Assembly: GCA_902778265.1 (NCBI GenBank)
Contig: CACYXI010000006.1
Coordinates: 1 to 46,612, forward strand
Reading direction: 5' to 3'
Length of the DNA: 46,612 nt
Source: an uncultured Bacteroidales bacterium
GTDB taxonomy: Bacteria; Bacteroidota; Bacteroidia; Bacteroidales; Bacteroidaceae
A model generated the notes under the pieces. That model did no database searches. It was given only the letters and a program-made list of their open reading frames with translations, and was not told the DNA's origin. Shown here in pieces: positions 38,469 through 46,612 of this stretch. Position 1 is the stretch's first letter; every line of letters starts with the position of its first letter. The position numbers and the translations under genes are program-made.

Positions 38469-40226
38469 TTGGAATATATAGTTTCTGCCAGAAAATACCG
38501 TCCTTCGTCATTTGATGCCGTCGTAGGACAACAGGCTCTGACCACGACTCTGAAGAATGCCGTAGCAAGTGGAAAGCTTGCCCATGCGTATCTCTTCTGC
38601 GGTCCTCGTGGTGTGGGTAAGACTACCTGTGCGCGTATTTTTGCCAAGGTAATCAACTGCACCAATCCTACTTCGGATGGTGATGCCTGTGGTGAGTGCG
38701 AGAGTTGCAAGGCATTTGCCGAACAGCGTTCGCTGAACATTTTTGAGCTTGATGCTGCCAGCAACAATGGTGTTGAGCATATCAAGAATCTGATGGAGCA
38801 GACACGAGTACCGCCACAGGTGGGAAAATACAAGGTGTTCATCATCGACGAGGTTCACATGCTTTCTTCTTCCGCTTTCAATGCCTTCCTCAAGACATTG
38901 GAAGAGCCACCTGCTCATGTTGTCTTCATCCTTGCCACTACCGAGAAGCATAAGATTCTGCCGACCATCCTTTCACGTTGTCAGGTATATGACTTTGAGC
39001 GCATGACCGTTCCTAACATCATAGCTCACCTCAAGCATGTGGCTGATGATCAGGGAATAACCTATGAGGAAGAGGCTCTCAATCTTATAGCAGAGAAAGC
39101 CGATGGCGGTATGCGTGACGCGCTATCCATCTTCGACCAGGCTGCAAGCTTCTGTCAAGGCAACATCACATACGCCAAGGTGCTTGAAGATCTCAACGTG
39201 CTCGACGTTGACAACTATTTCAAGGCTCTTGACCTGGCTCTTGAGTGCAAGGTGACAGAGGAAATGCTTCTTCTGAATGGCGTTATGGAGAAAGGTTTTG
39301 ATGGCGGACATTTCATCACCGGACTTGCCTCTCACGTTCGCAACGTGCTCATGGCTGCCGATGCATCTACCCTGAAACTTATCGAGACAAGCGATGCCCT
39401 TCGTCAGCGCTACGCCGAACAGGCAAAGAAATGCCCTGTGAAGTTCCTCTATTCAGCATTGAAGATACTCAACGAGTGCGATGTGAAATACCGTCAGAGT
39501 TCCAATAAGCGACTCCTCGTTGAGCTGACCTTGATAGAGGTTGCACAGATTCAACAACCCGACGATGATGGAGTGGGGCGTGGCCCCAAGAAGAAGTTAA
39601 AATCCCTGTTTAAGAATATCATGGCTGCTGTACAGTCAAATCCTGCTCCACAGGTGGCAGGGACTGTACGACCTGTAATGTCTGGAACTGGTCAGAAGTC
39701 CCAGGCAAGTCAATCTGTGGCTACTCCGAAGGCTGATGCAGCCAAGCCTTCCGTGCCAAAAGTGTCTCTGTCTGGTCTTGGAATGTCGTTTGCTACTATC
39801 CTTAACGGAAAGCAGGATCAGAAGAAGGAAGCAGCCGTAGAGAAGAAGACAACCGAGGTCGAAGACTTCACGTTGGCTGACCTTCGCTTGCAATGGCTCT
39901 CTATGTGCAACAGAATGGAAAAGGCTAACATGGGAGGTATGGCAAAGCGACTGAAGAACATCGTGCCTTCCATAGCCGTATATCCGAACATTGAGCTTGT
40001 CGTAGAGAATGAGATGCTGAAGAATGAGCTTAATGACATCAAGAAACGTCTTGAAGTCACTATGGCAAAATATCTTCACAATGGTAATCTCACCCTCAGC
40101 ATCCGTCTTGCTGAGCAGACAGAGAAACGTAAGATTCTCACTCCAAAGGAGAACTTTGAGGAAATGCTTGAAAATAGCAAAGCCTTCAAGTATCTTGCCG
40201 AGAAGCTAAAGCTTGAACTTCAATAA
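38469..40226 (+). CDS. dnaX: DNA polymerase III subunit gamma/tau
   Basis: The 585-residue clamp-loader ATPase starts with a TTG (38469-38471). No in-frame ATG lies before the conserved opening EYIVSARKYRPSSFDAVVGQ. Visible are the Walker A GPRGVGKTTCARIF, the zinc-binding cysteines CTNPTSDGDACGECESC, Walker B IIDEVHMLS, sensor 1 in FILATTEKHKI, the SRC arginine-finger motif and GGMRDALSIFDQ. Domain III follows, then a low-complexity Ala/Pro/Lys linker (about 370-440) and a C-terminal tau-like domain. Whether a short gamma form is made is unclear. I saw no obvious A-rich slippery site. A 16-bp perfect hairpin follows the stop. Confidence 0.96.
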   Translation: MEYIVSARKYRPSSFDAVVGQQALTTTLKNAVASGKLAHAYLFCGPRGVGKTTCARIFAKVINCTNPTSDGDACGECESCKAFAEQRSLNIFELDAASNNGVEHIKNLMEQTRVPPQVGKYKVFIIDEVHMLSSSAFNAFLKTLEEPPAHVVFILATTEKHKILPTILSRCQVYDFERMTVPNIIAHLKHVADDQGITYEEEALNLIAEKADGGMRDALSIFDQAASFCQGNITYAKVLEDLNVLDVDNYFKALDLALECKVTEEMLLLNGVMEKGFDGGHFITGLASHVRNVLMAADASTLKLIETSDALRQRYAEQAKKCPVKFLYSALKILNECDVKYRQSSNKRLLVELTLIEVAQIQQPDDDGVGRGPKKKLKSLFKNIMAAVQSNPAPQVAGTVRPVMSGTGQKSQASQSVATPKADAAKPSVPKVSLSGLGMSFATILNGKQDQKKEAAVEKKTTEVEDFTLADLRLQWLSMCNRMEKANMGGMAKRLKNIVPSIAVYPNIELVVENEMLKNELNDIKKRLEVTMAKYLHNGNLTLSIRLAEQTEKRKILTPKENFEEMLENSKAFKYLAEKLKLELQ

Positions 40227-40239
40227 ATAACTGTCAATA

Positions 40240-40280
40240 ACACAAAACCACATTGTCGAATCGGCAATGTGGTTTTGTGT
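40240..40280. terminator. Hairpin after dnaX
   Basis: ACACAAAACCACATTG (40240-40255) pairs perfectly with 40265-40280. The loop is 9 nt. The downstream T-run is delayed, but position and stability fit a terminator. Confidence 0.75.
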
Positions 40281-40340
40281 ATTAAATCAATATTTTTCAT
40301 TTTATAATTTTTCATTTTTCATTTATTTTTGTAGGCATAC

Positions 40341-40423
40341 AAAAAAGGGCTAACGGTGACTCACGTCTCGATTAGCCTTATACTTTATTTGATTATGAAA
40401 GGGGGAAACTTTTTTACTAAATC
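40341..40423 (-). ncRNA. Candidate small RNA, about 80 nt
   Basis: The transcript would begin near 40423 and end at a terminator where GGCTAA (40377-40372) pairs with TTAGCC (40353-40348). An inner GAC/GTC pairing is capped by a GTGA tetraloop. CTTTTTT follows. No minus-strand gene lies downstream. A 13-codon frame beginning at 40426 is too close to the -7 box to be inside the transcript. Confidence 0.62.
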
Positions 40424-40428
40424 CATTG

Positions 40429-40459
40429 CAAAGATAATGAATATTTGTCATTGTCGCAA
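40429..40459 (-). promoter_or_regulatory. Promoter of the minus-strand small RNA
   Basis: The -7 box TATCTTTG (40436-40429) and -33 TTG (40459-40457) are separated by exactly 20 bp. Confidence 0.78.
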
Positions 40460-40642
40460 CGATTTGCATCAATAATATTCATAAATAAACAACCTTTAAC
40501 AATATAAATCGCAGATTAACATAAATTTTACTATTGCGGTACACAAACGACATTCTTTGTCACAAAAACGACGTGCATTTAATTGGTTAATGATAGAAAT
40601 AACGTGCCTTTCCTGATTATGTAAAGAAAAGTGTAGATGAAA

Positions 40643-40674
40643 TTTGGAGGTGTCAGGATAATTGTGTATCTTTG
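40643..40674 (+). promoter_or_regulatory. Promoter of the RAYT-like gene
   Basis: TTTG (40643-40646), a 20-bp spacer and TATCTTTG (40667-40674) lie about 27 nt before the ATG. The transposase gene is therefore not read through from dnaX. Confidence 0.82.
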
Positions 40675-40701
40675 CAGATGTAGTTCAATCTTGATAATCG
40701 T

Positions 40702-42021
40702 ATGGCAATGGAGAAAGAGAATAATTCTTTTGGGCAGGTACAACATCTAAGGGCACGGTGGCACGACTATCGTTCCAAAGGCTTCTATCTCATCACATTG
40801 GTGACTGAGGGGCGTGTAAAAGCTTTCGGGCATCTTGTGGGCGGTAGTGAGGCTACTGCTCATATCGAGCTTAATGCGCTTGGCATTGAGGTGCAGAGAT
40901 GTATTGATGCCATTCCTGATTACAATCCAGAAACGGAGATAGTGGATAGGGTAGTGATGGAGGATCATTGCCATATCTGCCTTCATGTCAAGGCTGAGAT
41001 GAAGAAGCACCTCGGTATGGTTGTAAGAGGCTTGAAATCAGCAACCACAAGGTTCTACCTTCAGCAGCTTGATGCAAAGGAAGGAGGCTACCACCTTCTC
41101 AACAGAGATCTCAGCAAAGGCAAATCATCCCGCATCAGACATACTGATGCCAACTTTGTTTCCGTCCCCGTTTCCAGCCCCGTTGGCGGCAGTATGTCTG
41201 CCGCCCCTTCCTCTGCCACCCCTCCCATCCTCGTCCCCCCTCTTTGGTCAGAGGGCTACCACGACCGCATCGTCACTCGCTATGGCCAGATAGCCCGCCA
41301 GAAAGCATATATCCAGCGTAACCCCGTCCGCCTATGGCTGAAGCGCCATGCAGACCGTGCCCTTGCTCAGGTTAGGGATTTCCGCATCCCTCTTACCTTC
41401 GAGAAAGCTATGCGCTTGAAAAAATCGGCAGAGCAATGGGATCTGCGTCGTGATGTACTCCATTCGCAATATTCCCAGCGCCACGATGGCATTCATTATG
41501 CAGAAACCTATGTGCAGATGGTGCAGAAATTCCTTCGCAAGAACGCAGAAGCCCCATTCCTCAAATGCCGTACTTGTGGCAATGCCGACCTGCTCTTCTC
41601 TGGTCGCCCATTGGTTCGGGTAAGGATGTCGCGTAGCATAACCGAGACGCAGTTTCGTGAAGAGGCAGAGCGACTTCTTGGTGCGTGCGAGCGAGAAGGT
41701 GCCATTCTCGTCAGTCCGTGGCGTTCATGGAGCGAGAAAGAACTCTTGAAACTTGTCCGAATGAACGGTTACGAGCATATTGTTATCTATGGCGAGGCGA
41801 TGAGCTATGTATGGAAACCACAGGACGGAAGTATCTGCAACCATCATCAGACAATACCATCATGGTGGCAACCACTACCATTCGCCGATTCCGACATTGA
41901 CCTTGTCTATGAAGGGCGTGTGCTCTATCTTGCCCTATGGCCAAATCGCCCTCGTGGCGAACGAGCTGGTAAGCCCGATTGCGAGATAATGAATGAAGTG
42001 GGAGCTATGCTTGAGGAATGA
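40702..42021 (+). CDS. RAYT-like transposase (IS200/Y1 family) with long C-terminal region
   Basis: The 439-residue protein has an N-terminal Y1-transposase domain (about residues 18-235). It opens HLRARWHDYRSKGFYLITLV, carries the HUH motif in VVMEDHCHICLHV (His89, His91), and has the candidate catalytic tyrosine in RQKAYIQRNPVR (Tyr203). An Ala/Pro/Ser linker (155-180) interrupts it. Such RAYT proteins are known to be linked to REP palindromes. Relatives are usually about 150-250 residues. This one has a further 200 residues (about 236-439) with KCRTCGN, EREGAILVSPWRSWSEKELL and HIVIYGEAMSYVWKP, an alpha/beta pattern recalling Rossmann-type nucleotide-binding folds (DprA/SLOG), held weakly. 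It lies between dnaX and the type III R-M operon. Confidence 0.8.
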   Translation: MAMEKENNSFGQVQHLRARWHDYRSKGFYLITLVTEGRVKAFGHLVGGSEATAHIELNALGIEVQRCIDAIPDYNPETEIVDRVVMEDHCHICLHVKAEMKKHLGMVVRGLKSATTRFYLQQLDAKEGGYHLLNRDLSKGKSSRIRHTDANFVSVPVSSPVGGSMSAAPSSATPPILVPPLWSEGYHDRIVTRYGQIARQKAYIQRNPVRLWLKRHADRALAQVRDFRIPLTFEKAMRLKKSAEQWDLRRDVLHSQYSQRHDGIHYAETYVQMVQKFLRKNAEAPFLKCRTCGNADLLFSGRPLVRVRMSRSITETQFREEAERLLGACEREGAILVSPWRSWSEKELLKLVRMNGYEHIVIYGEAMSYVWKPQDGSICNHHQTIPSWWQPLPFADSDIDLVYEGRVLYLALWPNRPRGERAGKPDCEIMNEVGAMLEE

Positions 42022-42088
42022 ATTTTTGCGAAAACAAATAGAAAAATGGAGAAAATATGGGGAAAGTGAAAAAATAGTGTATCAAAAC

Positions 42089-42119
42089 TTGCAATATATT
42101 GAAAAATGTAATATCTTTG
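42089..42119 (+). promoter_or_regulatory. Promoter of the type III R-M operon
   Basis: TTG (42089-42091), a 20-bp spacer and TATCTTTG (42112-42119) fit the consensus and begin 68 nt after the RAYT stop. The start codon of mod is about 270 nt downstream. Confidence 0.8.
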
Positions 42120-42124
42120 CATTT

Positions 42125-42392
42125 CATAAAACCGTCTTTCCACATCTGTTGTGGATTGACAAGACATACGTATAACGGAAAGCGTTCCGCTCAATGATAT
42201 ATGGACTTAGGTCCTTGTTCTTTATCCTTCAAAATCCGGCAAGATTATAATGGACAAAAAGAACAAGCGTACATAGGTTCACGTCCTTGTATTAGGGCGT
42301 GAACCACTCTGCTTGTTTTTGTCAATGGTTACTTGCCGGTACCAGAAGGGTGAACAAGTTTGAGTGGTTCCGCCCTAATATTTTATAACCTA
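42125..42392 (+). promoter_or_regulatory. Highly structured leader RNA of the R-M operon
   Basis: Three small hairpins come first: CCACA/TGTGG (42140-42154), CGGAA/TTCCG (42176-42189) and GGAC/GTCC (42203-42214 region). Then a rod of about 145 nt can form: CTTGTTC (42214-42220) with GAACAAG (42352-42358), CCTTC (42226-42230) with GAAGG (42345-42349), CCGGCAAG (42236-42243) with CTTGCCGG (42332-42339), ACAAGC (42263-42268) with GCTTGT (42311-42316), and GGTTCACG (42276-42283) with CGTGAACC (42298-42305). The apical strand 42291-42309 is also complementary, with one bulged base, to 42362-42379, just before ATTTTAT and the mod ATG. The two folds exclude each other. Confidence 0.72.
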
Positions 42393-44126
42393 ATGGCAAA
42401 AAAGCATATTGACAGAGCGGCTCTTATTGCTACAATCCGCGAATTGAAGGAGTTGAGCAATGAGCAGAAATCAGATATTCTGCAACTTATATCCGAACAA
42501 AAGAAATACGGTATTGTTTGGGAGGATAGTCCTGAGGATGTAGAGGAGAATCTTCGAGTTAATGTTCCTGTTCTTGTTGAGGACAAGGACAGAGCAATCA
42601 TATCTAATGCTGATGATGCCCCAAACCATATTCTTATAGAGGGAGATAATCTTGAAGCCCTTACTGCGCTTTCATATACCCATGAAGGCAAGATTGATGT
42701 GATTTATATTGATCCACCATATAACACAGGTAATAAGGATTTTAGATATAACGACTCTTTTGTCGATTCAGAGGATGGCTACCGTCATTCCAAGTGGCTG
42801 TCGTTTATGGAAAAGCGTTTGAAGATAGCAAAGAAACTGCTGTCTGATAAGGGCGTTATCTTTATATCTATTGATGATAATGAAATGGCAAATCTAAAAT
42901 TGCTTTGTGATGAGGTGTTTGGGCCTGAGAATTTTGTAGGTGATGTTATTTGGGAAAAAGCAGATAGTCCTCGTATGGATGTCACAGGCTTTTCGGTAAG
43001 ACATGATTATATATTAGTCTATGGAAAACAAAATTTTATACTAAAGAGACTTCATGTCGAACAAGTACCTGAGCATTATAATAGAGTTGATGAGAATGGG
43101 CGTAGATATTACACGAAGCCTATGCGAATAATGGGTGGGCATATAAGTGAAAGCTTATTCTATCCTTTGGTTGCTCCTGATGGTACAGAAATATATCCAT
43201 ATGATAAAAAAGGCGAAAAAAGTGGATGGAGATGGAGTAAAAAGAAAGTAGAAGAAGAGGGTGAAAGAATAGATTGGGTTAATGGTAAAAATGGTTGGAA
43301 TCCTTATTTTCGTATATATGCTGAAAATATGCGAGATATGCCAGTTGAGACTATATGGAATTTTGATAAGGTCGGTAGTAATAGAACTGCCAAAAATTTA
43401 TTAAATGAAATACTTGGAGATAATGCTTTTAGTTATCCAAAACCAATAGGTATTGTGAAACTTATTGAGCAAATTGGGGGTGAAACGAACTCGACCATCC
43501 TCGACTTCTTCGCAGGTTCAGGCACAACCCTTCATGCTACTATGCAGTTAAATGCGGAGGATGGAGGGCATCGTCAATGTATCTTGTGTACTAATAACGA
43601 AAATAACATTTGCGAGGAAGTAACCTACGAGCGTAACAAGCGTGTGATAAATGGCTATACCACTCCGAAAGGCGTGGAGGTGGAAGGACTTCATGACAAT
43701 AGCCTTCGCTACTATAAAATAGAAGATGTGCCTCGCGATTCTTCTACTACAGGATTGAAGAAACTGATGTTGGCAAGTACAGACCTTCTTTGCATAAAGA
43801 ATGATCTGTATGAGGAACAATCAGTATTTGGCAATATAAAACTCCGTCCACGTATAGCCCGATATTTTGACGATGGCAAGCAGAAAATGCTTATCATATA
43901 CAAGGTTGAGGCTATAGAAAGTATTGTAGAGGAGATAAAGAAAATGCCTGATGATACCTTTATCAAGATATATGTGTTCTCTACAAACAACTACGCTATG
44001 GATGCGGACTTTGAGGAGGTTAGGGACAAGGTCTTCTTGTGTGCCCTTCCAGCAGCTATATATAATGCTTACAGGAAAGTGTTGCCAAGAAAGAATAACG
44101 TAATCACAGAGGAGGAAGAAGAATGA
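42393..44126 (+). CDS. mod: Type III restriction-modification methyltransferase (Mod)
   Basis: I start at the ATG at 42393 (MAKKHIDRAA). The frame extends to a TTG at 42360 within the leader pairing arm, which I reject. The 577-residue N6-adenine methyltransferase is of the beta class: motif IV IDPPYNTG (Asp107-Tyr110) precedes the SAM-binding motif I ILDFFAGSGTTLHA (about residue 372). The segment between, about 190-360, is the target-recognition region and is clearly AT-richer than the flanks. It methylates the recognition site and gives the Mod-Res complex its specificity. The stop overlaps the res ATG (ATGA), so the two are translationally coupled. No simple-sequence repeat that could cause phase variation was seen. 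Confidence 0.93.
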   Translation: MAKKHIDRAALIATIRELKELSNEQKSDILQLISEQKKYGIVWEDSPEDVEENLRVNVPVLVEDKDRAIISNADDAPNHILIEGDNLEALTALSYTHEGKIDVIYIDPPYNTGNKDFRYNDSFVDSEDGYRHSKWLSFMEKRLKIAKKLLSDKGVIFISIDDNEMANLKLLCDEVFGPENFVGDVIWEKADSPRMDVTGFSVRHDYILVYGKQNFILKRLHVEQVPEHYNRVDENGRRYYTKPMRIMGGHISESLFYPLVAPDGTEIYPYDKKGEKSGWRWSKKKVEEEGERIDWVNGKNGWNPYFRIYAENMRDMPVETIWNFDKVGSNRTAKNLLNEILGDNAFSYPKPIGIVKLIEQIGGETNSTILDFFAGSGTTLHATMQLNAEDGGHRQCILCTNNENNICEEVTYERNKRVINGYTTPKGVEVEGLHDNSLRYYKIEDVPRDSSTTGLKKLMLASTDLLCIKNDLYEEQSVFGNIKLRPRIARYFDDGKQKMLIIYKVEAIESIVEEIKKMPDDTFIKIYVFSTNNYAMDADFEEVRDKVFLCALPAAIYNAYRKVLPRKNNVITEEEEE

Positions 44127-46444
44127 ATCTGAAGAATTACCAAGAAAGAAATATTCAGAAGCTCGTTAGCAGCGTTATTGAACAGCTTGACATAGATGGA
44201 ATGCGCCGTACCATTGTCTTTCAGGCTCCTACGGGTGCGGGTAAAACGGTAATGATGACAGAGGCCTTATGCCGACTCAACGAGGAGATTGCAGATAGCA
44301 ACTGCCAGTATTCTCAGGTGGCTTTTATATGGGTTGCACCTAACGGACTTCATATACAGAGCTATATGAGCATGAAGAACTCGTTTACCGAAACGCATCG
44401 CCTTTCGCCAGTTGTATATGATGAACTTGACACTTCGCACGATGGATATATAAAGCCTGGTGAGGTGTTCTTCATAAATTGGCAGAGTATATATTCAGAT
44501 AAGAATGTCATAGTAAGGGGAGGTGAACAGGCGCCATCAATCTATGAGATTATTGATAGGACAACTCGCGATTACAACATTCCTATTGTCTGCATTATTG
44601 ACGAGGAACACATGTTTACCGGCAAGAATGCGAAGCAGTCGGAAAAGGTTTTGGCTCGCATAAATGCAAAGGTAGAGGTGCGAATATCAGCAACCCCAAA
44701 GACCTTGCAACCAGATGCCTTTATAAAAATAGAGCGTTCTCAGGTGATTAACGAGGGAATGATAAAGATGGGTATTTCGCTGAACCCAGCCATTCGTGGT
44801 GTACTTTCCGACGAGGCACTTAATATCATCCTTCTTAAGCAGGCAATGCAAAAGCGACAGAAACTTGCCGATGCCTATAAGGCTTTGGGAGTAAATATCA
44901 ATCCCTTGCTGCTGATTCAGTTGCCAAACGACCAGTCGGCCACTATGTCGCAAGATGAGGAATCGCTGAAGGAATCTTTGCTTGCTAATCTCGGCTTGAT
45001 GAATGCAACGCCCGATAATGGCAAAGTGGCAGTTTGGCTTTCTGGCGAGAAAGTGAATCTTGACGGCATAGAAAAGAATAACTCCGTGGTGGATGTATTG
45101 CTGTTCAAGCAAGCCATTGCTATGGGATGGGATTGCCCAAGGGCAGCCGTGCTCCTTATTTACCGAAAGCTGAGTAGCGAGACATTCACTATACAGACGG
45201 TCGGCAGGATAATGCGTATGCCACAGCAACGCTTCTATACCGATCCCGACTTGAATACGGGGTATGTCTATACGGATTTGAGTGCGGATGTGATAAAGAT
45301 AGAGCCTGACGATATGGACTATATCAAGAAACTGCATTCCTACAAACGGGAAGGCTTGAATAATGTTGCCTTGAGGTCAGTAAAAAGAGAGCGAAGCAAC
45401 AAGGAGAACAATGTGCTGAGAAGCGATTTCAAACAGGTGCTTCAGGAATACTTTGCCAGAGAATGGACCTTGACCTATCAGCCTTCATTATTCTCATGGG
45501 ATGATGAAGATGATGATGATGCTCCATATAGCAGTAAGGTGCAGGAGAACAGGCGAATAGCATCACAGCACGTAAATCTGAATGTGCAGAGCATAAAGGT
45601 TGAGATACCTTCGGATATGAATATTCTTGACGAGGAAAAGACCATAAGGGTAGAGAACAAGACCGGTTTTGCGCGTACACCATACGAGCTGAAACAGGTG
45701 TTTGAGCGTTTCTGCTCAACGATGCTTAACGGTTGGTCTAAGTCCAAGTGTATGTCAATATTAGAGGGTGCTATTCTCGACTCAATGGAAACATTGTTCG
45801 AAATCTTTGAGACAGAAGCCTATAAGGTGGTATGCAGCAGGCAGAACAACGCAAAGTTTGCTGATATTATCGGTAGGGCTTTGAGGTATTATCGTGATAA
45901 TGTTATGCCTAAGAAACTCAGGTCACAGGCAAGTTTCGTTGGCTATATGTGGCAAGTGCCAGAAGTAAGAGACTTCAAGGACAATACTTGCATAGAGCGG
46001 TCAGATGTGCATAATCACGCTATGCTACCATATTTTGAACAGATTGGCGCATCATCACCAGAGAAGAAGTTTACGAAGTTCTTGGAGGACAATACTGATA
46101 GTATAGACTGGTGGTATAAGAATGGTGATTCTGGTTCAGAGCATTTTGCCGTTGGCTATAAAAACAGTCAGGGAAGTGATGCCTTGTTCTATGTTGACTA
46201 TATCATCAGGATGAAGAATGGCAAGATATTCCTTTTCGACACAAAATCAGAGAATAGTGATCCGGAGGCACCTAACAAGCATAATGCGCTGGTGGAGTAT
46301 CTGGAGAATGACTGGAACGAGGACAATAATGTCATGGGTGGTGTAATTATTGAGGAAAACCAGAACTGGAAATATTCACCAATGAAGATTGAGAATACAT
46401 CGGATTTGGGTGGATGGGATAGTTTTTACCCTTCTAACGTGTAA
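44123..46444 (+). CDS. res: Type III restriction enzyme subunit (Res)
   Basis: The 773-residue SF2 helicase-nuclease has Walker A APTGAGKTVMM (near residue 35), the Walker B variant IIDEEHMF, SATP at residue 190, a motif V region LFKQAIAMGWDCPRAAVLL, and motif VI QTVGRIMRMP with arginine fingers. The C-terminal nuclease is a PD-(D/E)xK fold visible as FYVDYIIRMKNGKIFLFDTK with the Asp and Asp-x-Lys residues (about residues 690-708). It translocates or slides along DNA and cuts when two unmethylated sites are engaged. It is shorter than typical type III Res proteins (about 900-1000) but all motifs seem intact. It starts inside the mod stop codon. Confidence 0.92.
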   Translation: MNLKNYQERNIQKLVSSVIEQLDIDGMRRTIVFQAPTGAGKTVMMTEALCRLNEEIADSNCQYSQVAFIWVAPNGLHIQSYMSMKNSFTETHRLSPVVYDELDTSHDGYIKPGEVFFINWQSIYSDKNVIVRGGEQAPSIYEIIDRTTRDYNIPIVCIIDEEHMFTGKNAKQSEKVLARINAKVEVRISATPKTLQPDAFIKIERSQVINEGMIKMGISLNPAIRGVLSDEALNIILLKQAMQKRQKLADAYKALGVNINPLLLIQLPNDQSATMSQDEESLKESLLANLGLMNATPDNGKVAVWLSGEKVNLDGIEKNNSVVDVLLFKQAIAMGWDCPRAAVLLIYRKLSSETFTIQTVGRIMRMPQQRFYTDPDLNTGYVYTDLSADVIKIEPDDMDYIKKLHSYKREGLNNVALRSVKRERSNKENNVLRSDFKQVLQEYFAREWTLTYQPSLFSWDDEDDDDAPYSSKVQENRRIASQHVNLNVQSIKVEIPSDMNILDEEKTIRVENKTGFARTPYELKQVFERFCSTMLNGWSKSKCMSILEGAILDSMETLFEIFETEAYKVVCSRQNNAKFADIIGRALRYYRDNVMPKKLRSQASFVGYMWQVPEVRDFKDNTCIERSDVHNHAMLPYFEQIGASSPEKKFTKFLEDNTDSIDWWYKNGDSGSEHFAVGYKNSQGSDALFYVDYIIRMKNGKIFLFDTKSENSDPEAPNKHNALVEYLENDWNEDNNVMGGVIIEENQNWKYSPMKIENTSDLGGWDSFYPSNV

Positions 46445-46612
46445 ATAGCAGGTTGGCAGAAGGGTGAGCTTATAACCACCAAATATCTGATTCCGTTCCA
46501 AGTCCCAAGCAAATCCGTTGCAAATCCGCATTCTATGTTAAATTCCAAGTAAATTTCTATTTTTAACTATATATTTAACACTTTGTCGTCACGCAGCGTT
46601 GATAGCTGCATG
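46445..46612. repeat. Spacer after res with CAAATCCGTTGCAAATCC word
   Basis: The 18-bp word at 46510-46527 is shared with both ends of the block at 5571-6131. No terminator or further gene can be seen before the window ends. Confidence 0.6.

Noticed and set aside
38469-40226. Programmed frameshift in dnaX
   Set aside because: No A-rich slippery heptamer with a following stop could be found by eye, so I do not claim a gamma form.
40384-40426. Leader peptide MDLVKKFPPFIIK on the minus strand
   Set aside because: Its ATG lies only 3 nt from the -7 box, so it would be upstream of the expected transcription start, and no gene follows on that strand.
42125-42392. Retron or type III toxin-antitoxin RNA in front of mod
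   Set aside because: No reverse transcriptase or ToxN-like gene is adjacent, and the RNA is not made of tandem repeats. A regulatory leader is the simpler reading.
42360-42392. TTG start of mod in the leader
   Set aside because: The residues come from the pairing arm and are not Mod-like. ATG at 42393 gives the usual N-terminus.
1-46612. rRNA, tRNA, prophage or conjugative element
   Set aside because: I found no matching sequences, integrase, relaxase or phage structural genes.

Overview
The window looks like a chromosomal segment of a Bacteroidales bacterium, most likely Prevotella or a close relative. This rests on gene content (an AroF-chorismate mutase fusion, TlpA/DUF4369 proteins, signal peptides ending in AQ), on the absence of clear Shine-Dalgarno sites, and on many promoters of the Bacteroidetes type (-33 TTTG or TTG, about 20 bp spacer, -7 TAnnTTTG). 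No rRNA, tRNA, CRISPR array or prophage was seen.

Layout. 1-4111 (minus strand) is a Phe/Tyr biosynthesis operon: pheA, a PLP aminotransferase, DAHP synthase/chorismate mutase, then tyrA cut by the window edge. In front of pheA is a complete attenuator: a 26-residue leader peptide with nine consecutive Tyr/Phe codons, an antiterminator arm and a terminator. 4.2-11.4 kb is gene-poor: an orphan promoter-terminator transcript, one outer-membrane protein, queE, queD and an iron alcohol dehydrogenase, separated by up to 2.1 kb of repeats. 11.4-33.1 kb holds mainly envelope and housekeeping genes: two thioredoxin-fold proteins, small helical proteins, FKBP, a DUF4419/TonB-C lipoprotein, aat, a phosphodiesterase, a polysaccharide deacetylase, a phytase-like esterase, an AlkD-like protein, an FHA-like Cys-cluster protein, a LytTR regulator, a pectinesterase-like protein, MgtC, a His-rich protein, an SGNH hydrolase and an aldo/keto reductase. 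33.3-40.2 kb holds a PH-domain protein, the DUF4369 lipoprotein-pyrC-plsC operon, an FtsB-like protein and dnaX. 40.3-46.6 kb is an accessory module: an IS200-like RAYT transposase with a large unassigned C-terminal region, then a type III restriction-modification operon (mod-res) preceded by a roughly 270-nt highly structured leader.

Almost every intergenic gap is filled by short-word inverted repeats belonging to several families (AT-rich GAAAAATGAAAA words, GGAGTACAAGGAGT words, TGACAATAATTACC composites flanked by GC hairpins, GC-rich CTCCCTCCC palindromes, CATGTACATG clusters). They abut genes so closely that they supply stop codons for several of them.

The strongest candidates for something new are the aromatic attenuator, the structured leader of the R-M operon, the enlarged RAYT in a genome region full of palindromes, and three short orphan transcripts that end in terminators capped by GNRA loops.
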